Source: Mesorhizobium sp. ZC-5 (GTDB lineage: Bacteria > Pseudomonadota > Alphaproteobacteria > Rhizobiales > Rhizobiaceae). Taken from it: a stretch of DNA of 64,000 bases. The notes beneath the pieces were generated by a model. It worked only from the letters and a program-made list of their open reading frames with translations. It ran no database searches and was not told the origin of the DNA. The position numbers and the translations under genes are program-made. Below, piece by piece: positions 9,616 to 16,589 of this stretch. How positions within the stretch are numbered: the first letter of the stretch is position 1; each line of letters begins with the position of its first letter. The stretch covers positions 620,001-684,000 of the forward strand of contig NZ_JAOWPT010000002.1 of NCBI RefSeq assembly GCF_025753855.1. The letters run 5' to 3'.

Positions 9616-11286
9616 ATGTACCGTTACGACGAGTTCGACCATGATTTCGTAAAGGCCCGCGTCGCCGAGTTCACCGACCAGGTCGACCGGCGGCTGGCCG
9701 GTGAGATCACCGAGGACCAGTTCCGGCCGCTGCGGCTGATGAACGGCGTCTATCTGCAGCTTCATGCCTACATGCTGCGCGTCGCCGTTCCTTACGGGAC
9801 GCTGAACTCGAAACAGTTGCGCATGCTCGGCCACATCGCCCGCAAATACGACAAGGGCTACGGGCACTTCACCACCCGGCAGAACATCCAATACAACTGG
9901 CCGGCGCTGTCGGATGTGCCGGCGATCCTCGCCGACCTTGCCTCGGTCGAGATGCACGCGATCCAGACCAGCGGCAATTGCATCCGCAACGTCACGGCGG
10001 ATCATTTCGCCGGCGCCGCCGCCGACGAGGTTGCCGACCCGCGTCCCTATGCCGAGATTTTGCGTCAGTGGTCGTCGGTGCACCCGGAATTCTCGTACCT
10101 GCCACGCAAGTTCAAGATCGCGGTGACCGGTGCCGAGCGTGACCGCGCCGCCATACAGACGCACGACATCGGCCTGCATCTGAAGAAGAACGAGGCCGGC
10201 GAGTTGGGCTTCGCCGTTTATGTTGGCGGCGGCCAGGGCCGCACCCCGCTGATCGCCAAGAAGATCCGCGACTTCCTGCCCGAGGAAGACCTGCTGTCCT
10301 ATTGCACCGCGATCCTGCGCGTCTACAATCTGCACGGCCGTCGCGACAACAAGTACAAGGCGCGCATCAAGATCCTGGTACACGAGACCGGCACGGAAGA
10401 ATTCGCGCGCCAGGTCGAGACCGAGTGGGCCGAGCTCAAGGACAGCCAGCTGACACTGCCAGAAGCCGATATCCGCGCCATCGAGGCCTATTTCGCACCG
10501 CCGGCGCTGACCGCTCGGCCGGAGGGCGACGAGGCGATCCGGCTGGCGCGGCTCGATTCGAAGAGCTTTTCCGAATGGCTCGACCAGAACGTGACGACGC
10601 ACCGGCATCCGGACTATGCCGCCGTCACCATTTCGCTGAAAGGTATTGGCGAGGTGCCCGGCGACGCTTCCGACAGCCAGATGGAGGCCGTTGCGGATCT
10701 CGCCGAGAAGTATGCGTTCGACGAAATCCGCGTCAGCCACGAGCAGAACCTGATCCTGCCGCATGTCGCGCGGGCCGATCTCAAGGCCGTCTATGATGCG
10801 CTGGTCGAGATCGAACTGGCGACCGCCAACTCAGGGCTGATCAGCGACATCATCGCGTGTCCCGGCCTCGATTATTGCGCACTGGCCAACGCCCGCTCGA
10901 TCATCGTCGCCCAGAACATCTCGAAGCGCTTCGCCTCGCTGGAGCGGCAGCGCGACATCGGCGAATTGAAGCTGAAGATTTCCGGCTGCATCAATGCCTG
11001 TGGGCATCACCATGTTGGTCACATCGGCATTCTGGGCGTCGAGAAGAAGGGCGCGGAACTCTACCAGGTGACGCTTGGCGGCTCCGGCGACGAGAACACC
11101 TCGGTCGGCGACATCATCGGCCGCGGCTTCGGTCCCGAAGAGATCACCGACGCCATCGAGACGGTGGTCCAGACCTATCTGGCGCTGCGGGTGGACCGTT
11201 CGGAGAAATTCCTCGACGCCTACCGCCGCGTCGGTCCCGCCCCGTTCAAGGAGGCGCTTTATGGCGGCGAAGCCAAGGCAGCCTGA
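9616..11286 (+). CDS. cysI: Nitrite/sulfite reductase hemoprotein (CysI)
   Basis: Siroheme and [4Fe-4S] enzyme, here most likely reducing sulfite to sulfide in cysteine biosynthesis. The 556-residue protein has two ferredoxin-like repeats; GHFTTRQNIQYNW near residue 82 is the usual siroheme-binding block. The cluster cysteines are C415 and C421 (CPGLDYC) and C458 and C462 (CINAC). Length and the cys neighbours favour assimilatory sulfite reductase over nitrite reductase. No separate CysJ flavoprotein is present, so ferredoxin is the likely electron donor (inference). The cysH start overlaps its 3' end. Confidence 0.94.
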   Translation: MYRYDEFDHDFVKARVAEFTDQVDRRLAGEITEDQFRPLRLMNGVYLQLHAYMLRVAVPYGTLNSKQLRMLGHIARKYDKGYGHFTTRQNIQYNWPALSDVPAILADLASVEMHAIQTSGNCIRNVTADHFAGAAADEVADPRPYAEILRQWSSVHPEFSYLPRKFKIAVTGAERDRAAIQTHDIGLHLKKNEAGELGFAVYVGGGQGRTPLIAKKIRDFLPEEDLLSYCTAILRVYNLHGRRDNKYKARIKILVHETGTEEFARQVETEWAELKDSQLTLPEADIRAIEAYFAPPALTARPEGDEAIRLARLDSKSFSEWLDQNVTTHRHPDYAAVTISLKGIGEVPGDASDSQMEAVADLAEKYAFDEIRVSHEQNLILPHVARADLKAVYDALVEIELATANSGLISDIIACPGLDYCALANARSIIVAQNISKRFASLERQRDIGELKLKISGCINACGHHHVGHIGILGVEKKGAELYQVTLGGSGDENTSVGDIIGRGFGPEEITDAIETVVQTYLALRVDRSEKFLDAYRRVGPAPFKEALYGGEAKAA

Positions 11287-12025
11287 CATGGCGTCGGATG
11301 CCGATCTGGCCATGGCCGAACAGGCGGCGCTTTTGGACCAGCGCTATGGCGACCTGACGCCCGTCGAGGTGATCGAGCGCGCGGCGGAACGTTATTTCCA
11401 CGGCGAGATCGCCGCCGTTTCTTCGTTCGGCGCGGATTCGGCGGTGCTGCTGCACATGATTTCCGAGGTCGACCGCAATCTGCCGGTGGTCTTCCTCGAC
11501 ACCGGCAAGCACTTCGAGGAAACGCTGCATTATCGCGACGCGCTCGCCGCCGATTTCGGGCTGACCGATATCCGTGTGGTGACGCCGCTGGAGGCGGCTC
11601 TCGACCGCGACGATCCGGACGGCACGCTGCACAGCCGCGATACCGATGCCTGCTGCGCCATCCGCAAGGTTGAGCCGATGGCAAGGGGCGTCGAGCCGTT
11701 CCGCGCCTGGTTCACCGGCCGCAAGCGTTTCCAGGCGGCGACGCGCGAGGCCCTGCCGGTGTTCGAGGCCGTTGGCCCACGCGCCCGCATCAACCCACTG
11801 GCGCGCTGGACGACGTCCGATCTCGCCGACTATATGCGCGCCCACGATCTGCGCGAGAATCCGCTTGTCGCCTACGGTTATCTGTCGATCGGCTGTTTTC
11901 CGTGTACGCAGGTCGTCAAACCGGGCGAGGATGCACGCAGCGGACGTTGGGCTGGACAAGCCAAGACCGAATGCGGCATTCATCTGCCGGAGCTTGAGCA
12001 CACACTTGGCGGCTCGGCGCAGTAG
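11261..12025 (+). CDS. cysH: Adenylyl-sulfate (APS) reductase CysH
   Basis: Thioredoxin-dependent reductase releasing sulfite from adenylyl sulfate. The 254-residue protein has the PP-loop-like VSSFGADSAVLLHM, the cluster cysteines C131-C132 and C212/C215 (CFPC), and the catalytic C238 in ECGIHL. The CC and CxxC pairs indicate the [4Fe-4S] APS-reducing type rather than the PAPS-only enterobacterial type. Two starts are possible: ATG 11261 has a perfect AAGGAGG six bases upstream, within the cysI 3' end, while ATG 11288 just after the cysI stop has only a weak site. I chose 11261. Confidence 0.93.
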   Translation: MAAKPRQPDMASDADLAMAEQAALLDQRYGDLTPVEVIERAAERYFHGEIAAVSSFGADSAVLLHMISEVDRNLPVVFLDTGKHFEETLHYRDALAADFGLTDIRVVTPLEAALDRDDPDGTLHSRDTDACCAIRKVEPMARGVEPFRAWFTGRKRFQAATREALPVFEAVGPRARINPLARWTTSDLADYMRAHDLRENPLVAYGYLSIGCFPCTQVVKPGEDARSGRWAGQAKTECGIHLPELEHTLGGSAQ

Positions 12026-12048
12026 ACCGCCGCACGGAAAGACATTTC

Positions 12049-12588
12049 ATGACCGAACCGACCGCGCAGACGGCATCGCGCCTGTGGACCACGCAGGGCT
12101 TTCGCGAGGACGAGTGGAGCCACGCCGAAAGCGAAGACGCACTCGTGGGCAATGGCCGTTTCATCCTGCCGCTGCAGGCCTTCGTCGAGCTTGATCCGGA
12201 AGTCCGCAAGTCGGCGGCGGAGCGCCTCGGCGTGCTGCTGCTGCCGGGCGACCAGTTGGAGAAGATCGTGCCGTTTCTCGACGTGCTGTCGCTGGTGGCC
12301 CTGGCTTTTCCGGCCTTCACTGACGGCCGTTCCTTTTCCAAGGCGGAATTGTTGCGGAGCCGGCACAGTTTCACCGGAGCGGTGCGTGCCACCGGCCAGG
12401 TGCTGATCGACCAGTTGCCGCACATGCTGCGGCTTGGGTTCGATGAATTCGAAATCTCGCATCCGGTGCTGATCGAGCGTCTCGAAGCCGGCGATACCGG
12501 CGGCATTCCGCTCTATTACCAACCGACGGCCAAGCCGGCGGGAACTCCCGCCAAGGGCGCTAATTACTCCTGGCGCCGCACTCGGTAG
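12049..12588 (+). CDS. DUF934 domain protein of the cys operon
   Basis: A 179-residue soluble protein of DUF934, a family found next to sulfite reductase and APS reductase genes in many proteobacteria. Visible family blocks are RFILPLQAFVELDPEVR and GVLLLPGDQLEKIVPFL, with ARATGQVLIDQLPHMLRLGFDEFE towards the C-terminus (given here only in outline). It begins 23 bases after cysH and closes the sulfur operon. No reaction is known; a structural or oxidoreductase-partner role is inferred from conserved neighbourhood. Confidence 0.9.
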   Translation: MTEPTAQTASRLWTTQGFREDEWSHAESEDALVGNGRFILPLQAFVELDPEVRKSAAERLGVLLLPGDQLEKIVPFLDVLSLVALAFPAFTDGRSFSKAELLRSRHSFTGAVRATGQVLIDQLPHMLRLGFDEFEISHPVLIERLEAGDTGGIPLYYQPTAKPAGTPAKGANYSWRRTR

Positions 12589-12721
12589 CTCATATCCGAA
12601 TTCTTCATCCTTGAATCTGGTCCGACCAAATCCGCTTTTCGGGCTTTTCCTTTCCATTTTCCCGCCATACGATGCTCCGGATTATTTCGGACCGTGAAAT
12701 AAATCATCGAGGGAGGAAGAA

Positions 12722-13342
12722 ATGGCAGGCAAGAAAATCCTGATGCTGGTCGGCGAGTTCAGCGAGGAATACGAGATTTTCGTCTTCGAGCAGGCGATGC
12801 ACGCGGTCGGCCACACCGTGCATGTGGTATGCCCCGACAAGAAGGCGGGCGACGTGCTGAAGACGTCGCTGCACGACTTCGAAGGGCACCAGACCTACAC
12901 CGAGAAACTGGGCCACGACTACATTCTCAACAAGACGTTTTCAGAGGTGCGGCTGGAGGACTACGACGCCGTGTATTGCGCGGGCGGGCGGGGGCCGGAA
13001 TACATTCGCATCGACAAGCGGGTGCAGGCGATGGTTCGCCACTTTCACGACACCGGCAAGCCGATTTTCACGATCTGTCATGGCGTCCAGATCCTGATCG
13101 CCGTAGATGGCGTGGTGCGCGGCAGGCAAGTCGCCGCACTGCATTACTGCGAACCGGAAGTGACCCTGGCCGGCGGCATCTACATTGATGTCGCGCCGAA
13201 CGGCGCTCATGTCGACGGCAATCTGGTCTCGGCGAAGGGTTGGCCAGGTCTCGCCGCTTTCATGCGCGAATGCCTGAAGGTGCTCGGTACCGATGTGAAG
13301 CATGGCGAGATCTTGATGCGGGAATCGCCGCTGGCCGCGTAG
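12722..13342 (+). CDS. DJ-1/PfpI family protein
   Basis: A 206-residue protein of the DJ-1/PfpI (class I glutamine amidotransferase-like) fold. The nucleophile elbow is FTICHGVQIL with C119 and H120, and AGGRGPEYIR supplies the oxyanion loop. Members act as glyoxalases, deglycases, chaperones or proteases, and sequence alone does not decide which. GGGAGGAAGAA sits directly before ATG 12722. The gene is monocistronic: a strong hairpin follows the stop by 32 bases. Confidence 0.9.
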   Translation: MAGKKILMLVGEFSEEYEIFVFEQAMHAVGHTVHVVCPDKKAGDVLKTSLHDFEGHQTYTEKLGHDYILNKTFSEVRLEDYDAVYCAGGRGPEYIRIDKRVQAMVRHFHDTGKPIFTICHGVQILIAVDGVVRGRQVAALHYCEPEVTLAGGIYIDVAPNGAHVDGNLVSAKGWPGLAAFMRECLKVLGTDVKHGEILMRESPLAA

Positions 13343-13356
13343 ATATCCGTGGGCGG

Positions 13357-13551
13357 TTAGCGATCGCCGCGTGTGGAACGCGCTTCGGCGCGTTCCATTT
13401 CGCCAAGCATCCTGTGCAAATCCAGGGGCAGTTCGGAATCGACGCGAAATTCCGGCAGCGCGCGCAAATATCGCCTGTTCGCTTCGGTGCCGGCCTGGCG
13501 CCGGATGCTTGCCGGTAGTGTGTTCGACTTATCGCCGTTGCTGCGGGACAT
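13357..13551 (-). CDS. Small hypothetical protein (64 aa)
   Basis: ATG 13551 has an AGGATAGGAAAA ribosome-binding region directly upstream. The 64-residue product is charged, with a predicted C-terminal helix rich in L, M, E and R (LPLDLHRMLGEMERAEAR). The tail loosely resembles NepR-type anti-sigma proteins, but this is by eye only. A possible GGAAC-N16-TGTT stress promoter lies at 13582-13606 on the same strand. Against it: the 3' end overlaps a strong hairpin that could simply be the terminator of the DJ-1 gene. I rate it as plausible, not certain. Confidence 0.45.
   Translation of the reverse strand: MSRSNGDKSNTLPASIRRQAGTEANRRYLRALPEFRVDSELPLDLHRMLGEMERAEARSTRGDR
13374..13397 (+). terminator. 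10-bp stem with TTCG loop after the DJ-1 gene
   Basis: TGGAACGCGC (13374-13380 plus 13381-13383) pairs perfectly with GCGCGTTCCA at 13388-13397 around a TTCG tetraloop, and TTT follows. This is a strong candidate intrinsic terminator for the DJ-1 gene. It also lies within the last codons of the minus-strand small gene. Confidence 0.6.
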
Positions 13552-13757
13552 TTTTCCTATCCTGTTGCCTGTTACTGGACCAACACACCCGCTTCCGAAT
13601 GGTTCCCGCAATGCAGCAATGACGCAAGTGCAAAGCTCGAACAGAGTAAAATTTGAATTAAATTTTCGGGGGCAAAAACTAAATGTATTACCCGGCGCGT
13701 AATCGCCTCCATCCGCCGGTCGGGAGAAAACATGGCGTTCAACAAGGAGATTCATCA

Positions 13758-14120
13758 ATGAACGCCGCAACCGAACTTGCCGTCGCCTATATCGAAGCCT
13801 GGAACGAAACCGACGCCGTGCAACGCCGGTCGCTGATCGAAAAGGCGTTTACCCGCGATGTCAGCTATGTCGACCCGATCATGAATGGCGACGGCCATGA
13901 CGGCGTCGATGCGTTGATCGCCGGCGTTCACCAGCGGTTTCCGGGCTTCCGCTTCAAGCTGATGGACGGCGTTGACGGCCACGCCGATTATCTGCGCTTT
14001 TCATGGGAACTTGGACCCGAAGGGACGGAGGCACCCATCCAGGGTACCGACTTCGCTGTCGTCGAAGCCGGCCGGCTTGCCAGGATCACGGGCTTCCTCG
14101 ATCGCGTGCCGGCGGAGTAG
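13758..14120 (+). CDS. NTF2-like/SnoaL-type protein
   Basis: A 120-residue cone-shaped NTF2-like fold protein: helix AVAYIEAWNETD, then FTRDVSYVDPIMNG, the GVDALIAGVHQRFPGFRFKL block, and four C-terminal strands ending RITGFLDRVPAE. Such proteins bind small molecules or isomerise or cyclise them; no specific substrate is visible. AAGGAGA at 13744-13750 supports ATG 13758 instead of the earlier in-frame ATG at 13683. It stands alone, 147 bases before a DUF982 gene. Confidence 0.88.
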   Translation: MNAATELAVAYIEAWNETDAVQRRSLIEKAFTRDVSYVDPIMNGDGHDGVDALIAGVHQRFPGFRFKLMDGVDGHADYLRFSWELGPEGTEAPIQGTDFAVVEAGRLARITGFLDRVPAE

Positions 14121-14266
14121 GCGGGGCGGCCCCCGGCTTCATCATGCAACTGGAAGTGGTTGCGCCGACGATACGGGCGCAGCCACTTCAATGTTTAGGG
14201 TGCAGTCGGCGACAAATGTCCCGGCGCGGCGCGGAACTGCGAAACCCGCCGCGCGTTTCTCCCGTC

Positions 14267-14527
14267 ATGGAAGACAAGCGTTTTTCTCATGCGATCAAGG
14301 TCCGCTTCAAGCAGTTCGGCCAGGCCCGTACCGTTGCCGATGCGCACCAGGCGCTCGACTGCCTGATGTATTGCTGGCCGGCGGATCGCGGTCCGCGTCA
14401 CCGCGACGCGCTCGATGCCTGCCTGAAGGTAATCGACGGGCACCGGTCGACCATCGACGCGGAAAAAGCCTTCACCGAAGCGGCACGCGAAGCCGATATC
14501 CTCGAACAGGGCCAGGCCCATCGCTGA
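14267..14527 (+). CDS. DUF982 domain protein, first copy
   Basis: An 86-residue protein with the DUF982 pattern: VRFKQFGQARTVADAHQALDC followed by a WP-x-R block (here YCWPADRGPRHRDALDACL) and a short C-terminal helical region. DUF982 is a small family mostly seen in Rhizobiales, often in many copies per genome; its role is not known. ATG 14267 is my choice because the upstream part of the open frame lacks the domain. A second DUF982 gene follows 12 bases later, so the two are probably translated from one transcript. Confidence 0.8.
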   Translation: MEDKRFSHAIKVRFKQFGQARTVADAHQALDCLMYCWPADRGPRHRDALDACLKVIDGHRSTIDAEKAFTEAAREADILEQGQAHR

Positions 14528-14539
14528 ATGGAGACGAAG

Positions 14540-14791
14540 ATGACAGACCGCATCGCCTTCGAAAGCCCGGTCAAGCTGCAGGTTGGCAGCGACAAGACGT
14601 TGCGTACCGTCAAGACGGTCGAGGGTGCATGTGAAGTGCTGATCGACTGGCCGCATGCCCGACGTGGGCCTGTTTATCAATCGACCCGCGAGGTGGTCGA
14701 GGCGGCTGCCGCCGGCAAGGCGACACCAGCTGAAGCCCGGGAAGCGTTTGCGGGGCTAGCCGCCCATGCTGGCGTGCTTGTGAACGACTAG
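14540..14791 (+). CDS. DUF982 domain protein, second copy
   Basis: An 83-residue DUF982 protein: FESPVKLQVGSDKTLRTVKT, then a CEVLIDWPHARRGPVYQ block and an Ala-rich helix. GGAGACGAAG just upstream supports ATG 14540 over ATG 14528. It is clearly divergent from the first copy, so the pair is not a recent duplication. Function unknown. It ends 20 bases before the convergent Lrp-type regulator. Confidence 0.85.
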   Translation: MTDRIAFESPVKLQVGSDKTLRTVKTVEGACEVLIDWPHARRGPVYQSTREVVEAAAAGKATPAEAREAFAGLAAHAGVLVND

Positions 14792-14811
14792 CGTCAACGT
14801 GCTGCCGCGAA

Positions 14812-15240
14812 CTATCGGTCGATCCGGGTAGACAAGATGATCGACGACAGGGTGCGCTCCACGCCATCCAGCGAACCGACCGTATCGATCAGCCTGTCGA
14901 GGTCACCGATCGATGGCGATTCAACGATGACGATCATGTCGAAATTGCCGCTGACGGAATGCAGCGTCCGCACGGCAGCGATGGCGCGGAGGGCGGCAAC
15001 CACCTTGTCGGCGAGTTTGGGCGTCACGGTGACCAGCACATGCGCGCGGACCAGCTTCTGTTCGTAATCCGGCGCGAGCCGCACCCCGTAACCGACGATG
15101 ATGCCGCGTTTCTCCAGGCGTTCGATGCGGCTCTGTACCGTGGTTCGCGAGACGCCGAGCCGGCGGGCGAGGTCGGCAGTCGAGGCGCGAGCGTTTTCGC
15201 GCAGCAGTGAAAGCAGCGCCTGATCGGCTTCTGTCGTCAT
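14812..15240 (-). CDS. Lrp/AsnC family transcriptional regulator
   Basis: A 142-residue regulator with an N-terminal winged helix-turn-helix (LARRLGVSRTTVQSRIERLEKRGII, residues about 22-47) and a C-terminal RAM ligand-binding domain (VHSVSGNFDMIVIVE-like block near residue 95). Lrp/AsnC proteins form dimers to octamers and usually respond to amino acids. It is divergent from a lysine-dehydrogenase-like gene 123 bases away, so that gene is its most likely target, with lysine or a related amino acid as effector (inference). Confidence 0.93.
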   Translation of the reverse strand: MTTEADQALLSLLRENARASTADLARRLGVSRTTVQSRIERLEKRGIIVGYGVRLAPDYEQKLVRAHVLVTVTPKLADKVVAALRAIAAVRTLHSVSGNFDMIVIVESPSIGDLDRLIDTVGSLDGVERTLSSIILSTRIDR

Positions 15241-15284
15241 TCAGCAATCATCCATCGTCGAAATGTCCAATCATATACTTCAAT

Positions 15285-15299
15285 ATGCGCAAAATGCAT
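15285..15299. promoter_or_regulatory. 15-bp Lrp-type operator candidate
   Basis: The sequence ATGCGCAAAATGCAT has mirrored ATGC and GCAT ends around an A-rich centre, the layout expected for an Lrp/AsnC dimer site. It lies in the short divergent region between the regulator and the dehydrogenase gene. Confidence 0.4.
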
Positions 15300-15363
15300 G
15301 CTCCTTTTCGACGGGCGATCTGCGATCCTGCGTTAAATCTCGTGCAGGCGGAAGGACGCATCG

Positions 15364-16467
15364 ATGAAGGACATTGTGGTGGTGGGCGCGGGCAAGATCG
15401 GCGCGACGATCGCCGACATGCTGGCCGGAAGCGGGGACTATCGGATGACGGTGGTCGACCGATCCGCCGCCCAGTTGCAGGCGCTCGAAGTGTCGCATCC
15501 CGTGGCGACGCAGGAGCTTGATATCGAGGATGCCGCGGCGCTCGAAGCGGTGCTGGCCGGCAAATTCGCGGTGCTGAGCGCCGCACCGTTCCACCTCACC
15601 ACGCGGATCGCCGAGGCCGCTGCCAGCACCGGCATCCATTATCTCGACCTGACGGAGGACGTCGTCAGCACGCGACGCGTCAAGGAACTGGCGCGCGTCG
15701 GCAACAGTGCCTTTATTCCGCAATGCGGCCTGGCGCCGGGCTTCATTTCGATCGTTGCCAACGATCTCGCCGGTCGCTTCGACAGCCTGGAAAGCGTTCG
15801 CATGCGGGTCGGCGCGCTGCCGCAATATCCGTCCAACGCGCTGAATTACAATCTGACCTGGAGTACGGACGGCGTCATCAACGAATATTGCGAGCCGTGC
15901 GAGGCGATCGTCGAGGGCCAGCTGGTCGAGGTGCCGCCACTTGAGGAGCGCGAGGAATTCTCGCTCGATGGCGTCACCTATGAGGCATTCAACACCTCCG
16001 GCGGACTGGGCACGCTGGCCGAAACGCTCAGGGGCAAGGTACGCACGCTGAACTACCGCACCATCCGCTACCCGGGCCATGCGGCGATCATGAAGGCGCT
16101 GCTCAACGATCTCGGCCTGCGCCACCGCCGCGATGTGCTGAAGGACATTTTCGAAAGTGCGCTGCCGGCGACCCTGCAGGACGTCGTCATTGTCTTCGTC
16201 ACGGTCAGCGGCCGCAAGAACGGCCGGCTGCTCCAGGAGACCTACGCCAACAAGATCTACAGCCGCCGCGACGGCGAGGTGGTCCGCAGTGCCATCCAGA
16301 TTACCACGGCATCGGGCATCTGCGCGGTGCTCGACATGCTGGCGGACGGCAGTTTGCCGGCGAAAGGCTTCGTCAAGCAGGAGGATATCGCGCTCGATGC
16401 GTTTCTCGCCAACCGTTTCGGCCGCGCCTATGCGCAATCGGAACCGGCGGGCCGTCTGGTGGCGTGA
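15364..16467 (+). CDS. Saccharopine dehydrogenase family (lysine dehydrogenase-like)
   Basis: A 367-residue oxidoreductase with an N-terminal Rossmann motif VVGAGKIGATIA (residues 5-16) and the saccharopine-dehydrogenase-type C-terminal domain (CGLAPGFISIVANDLA, then TLNYRTIRYPGH). Length and layout resemble L-lysine 6-dehydrogenases, which deaminate the epsilon amino group of lysine, more than saccharopine reductases. The substrate is inferred, not shown. GCGGAAGGACGC precedes ATG 15364. The divergent Lrp regulator supports a role in amino acid breakdown. Confidence 0.85.
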   Translation: MKDIVVVGAGKIGATIADMLAGSGDYRMTVVDRSAAQLQALEVSHPVATQELDIEDAAALEAVLAGKFAVLSAAPFHLTTRIAEAAASTGIHYLDLTEDVVSTRRVKELARVGNSAFIPQCGLAPGFISIVANDLAGRFDSLESVRMRVGALPQYPSNALNYNLTWSTDGVINEYCEPCEAIVEGQLVEVPPLEEREEFSLDGVTYEAFNTSGGLGTLAETLRGKVRTLNYRTIRYPGHAAIMKALLNDLGLRHRRDVLKDIFESALPATLQDVVIVFVTVSGRKNGRLLQETYANKIYSRRDGEVVRSAIQITTASGICAVLDMLADGSLPAKGFVKQEDIALDAFLANRFGRAYAQSEPAGRLVA

Positions 16468-16589
16468 ACTTTCCCGTTCTACGGTAGGCATCCGAGGCGT
16501 CGCCGGTGCATTGGAACCGGAAGCGTGCTCGGTGGTTATAGCCGCGTGACGCCGCAACCAATGCGGCGCATGCCAGGAAAGCCGCGGGA

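Noticed and set aside
9430-10764. Minus-strand frame antisense to cysI
   Set aside because: Shadow of cysI, which has all four cluster cysteines and the siroheme block.
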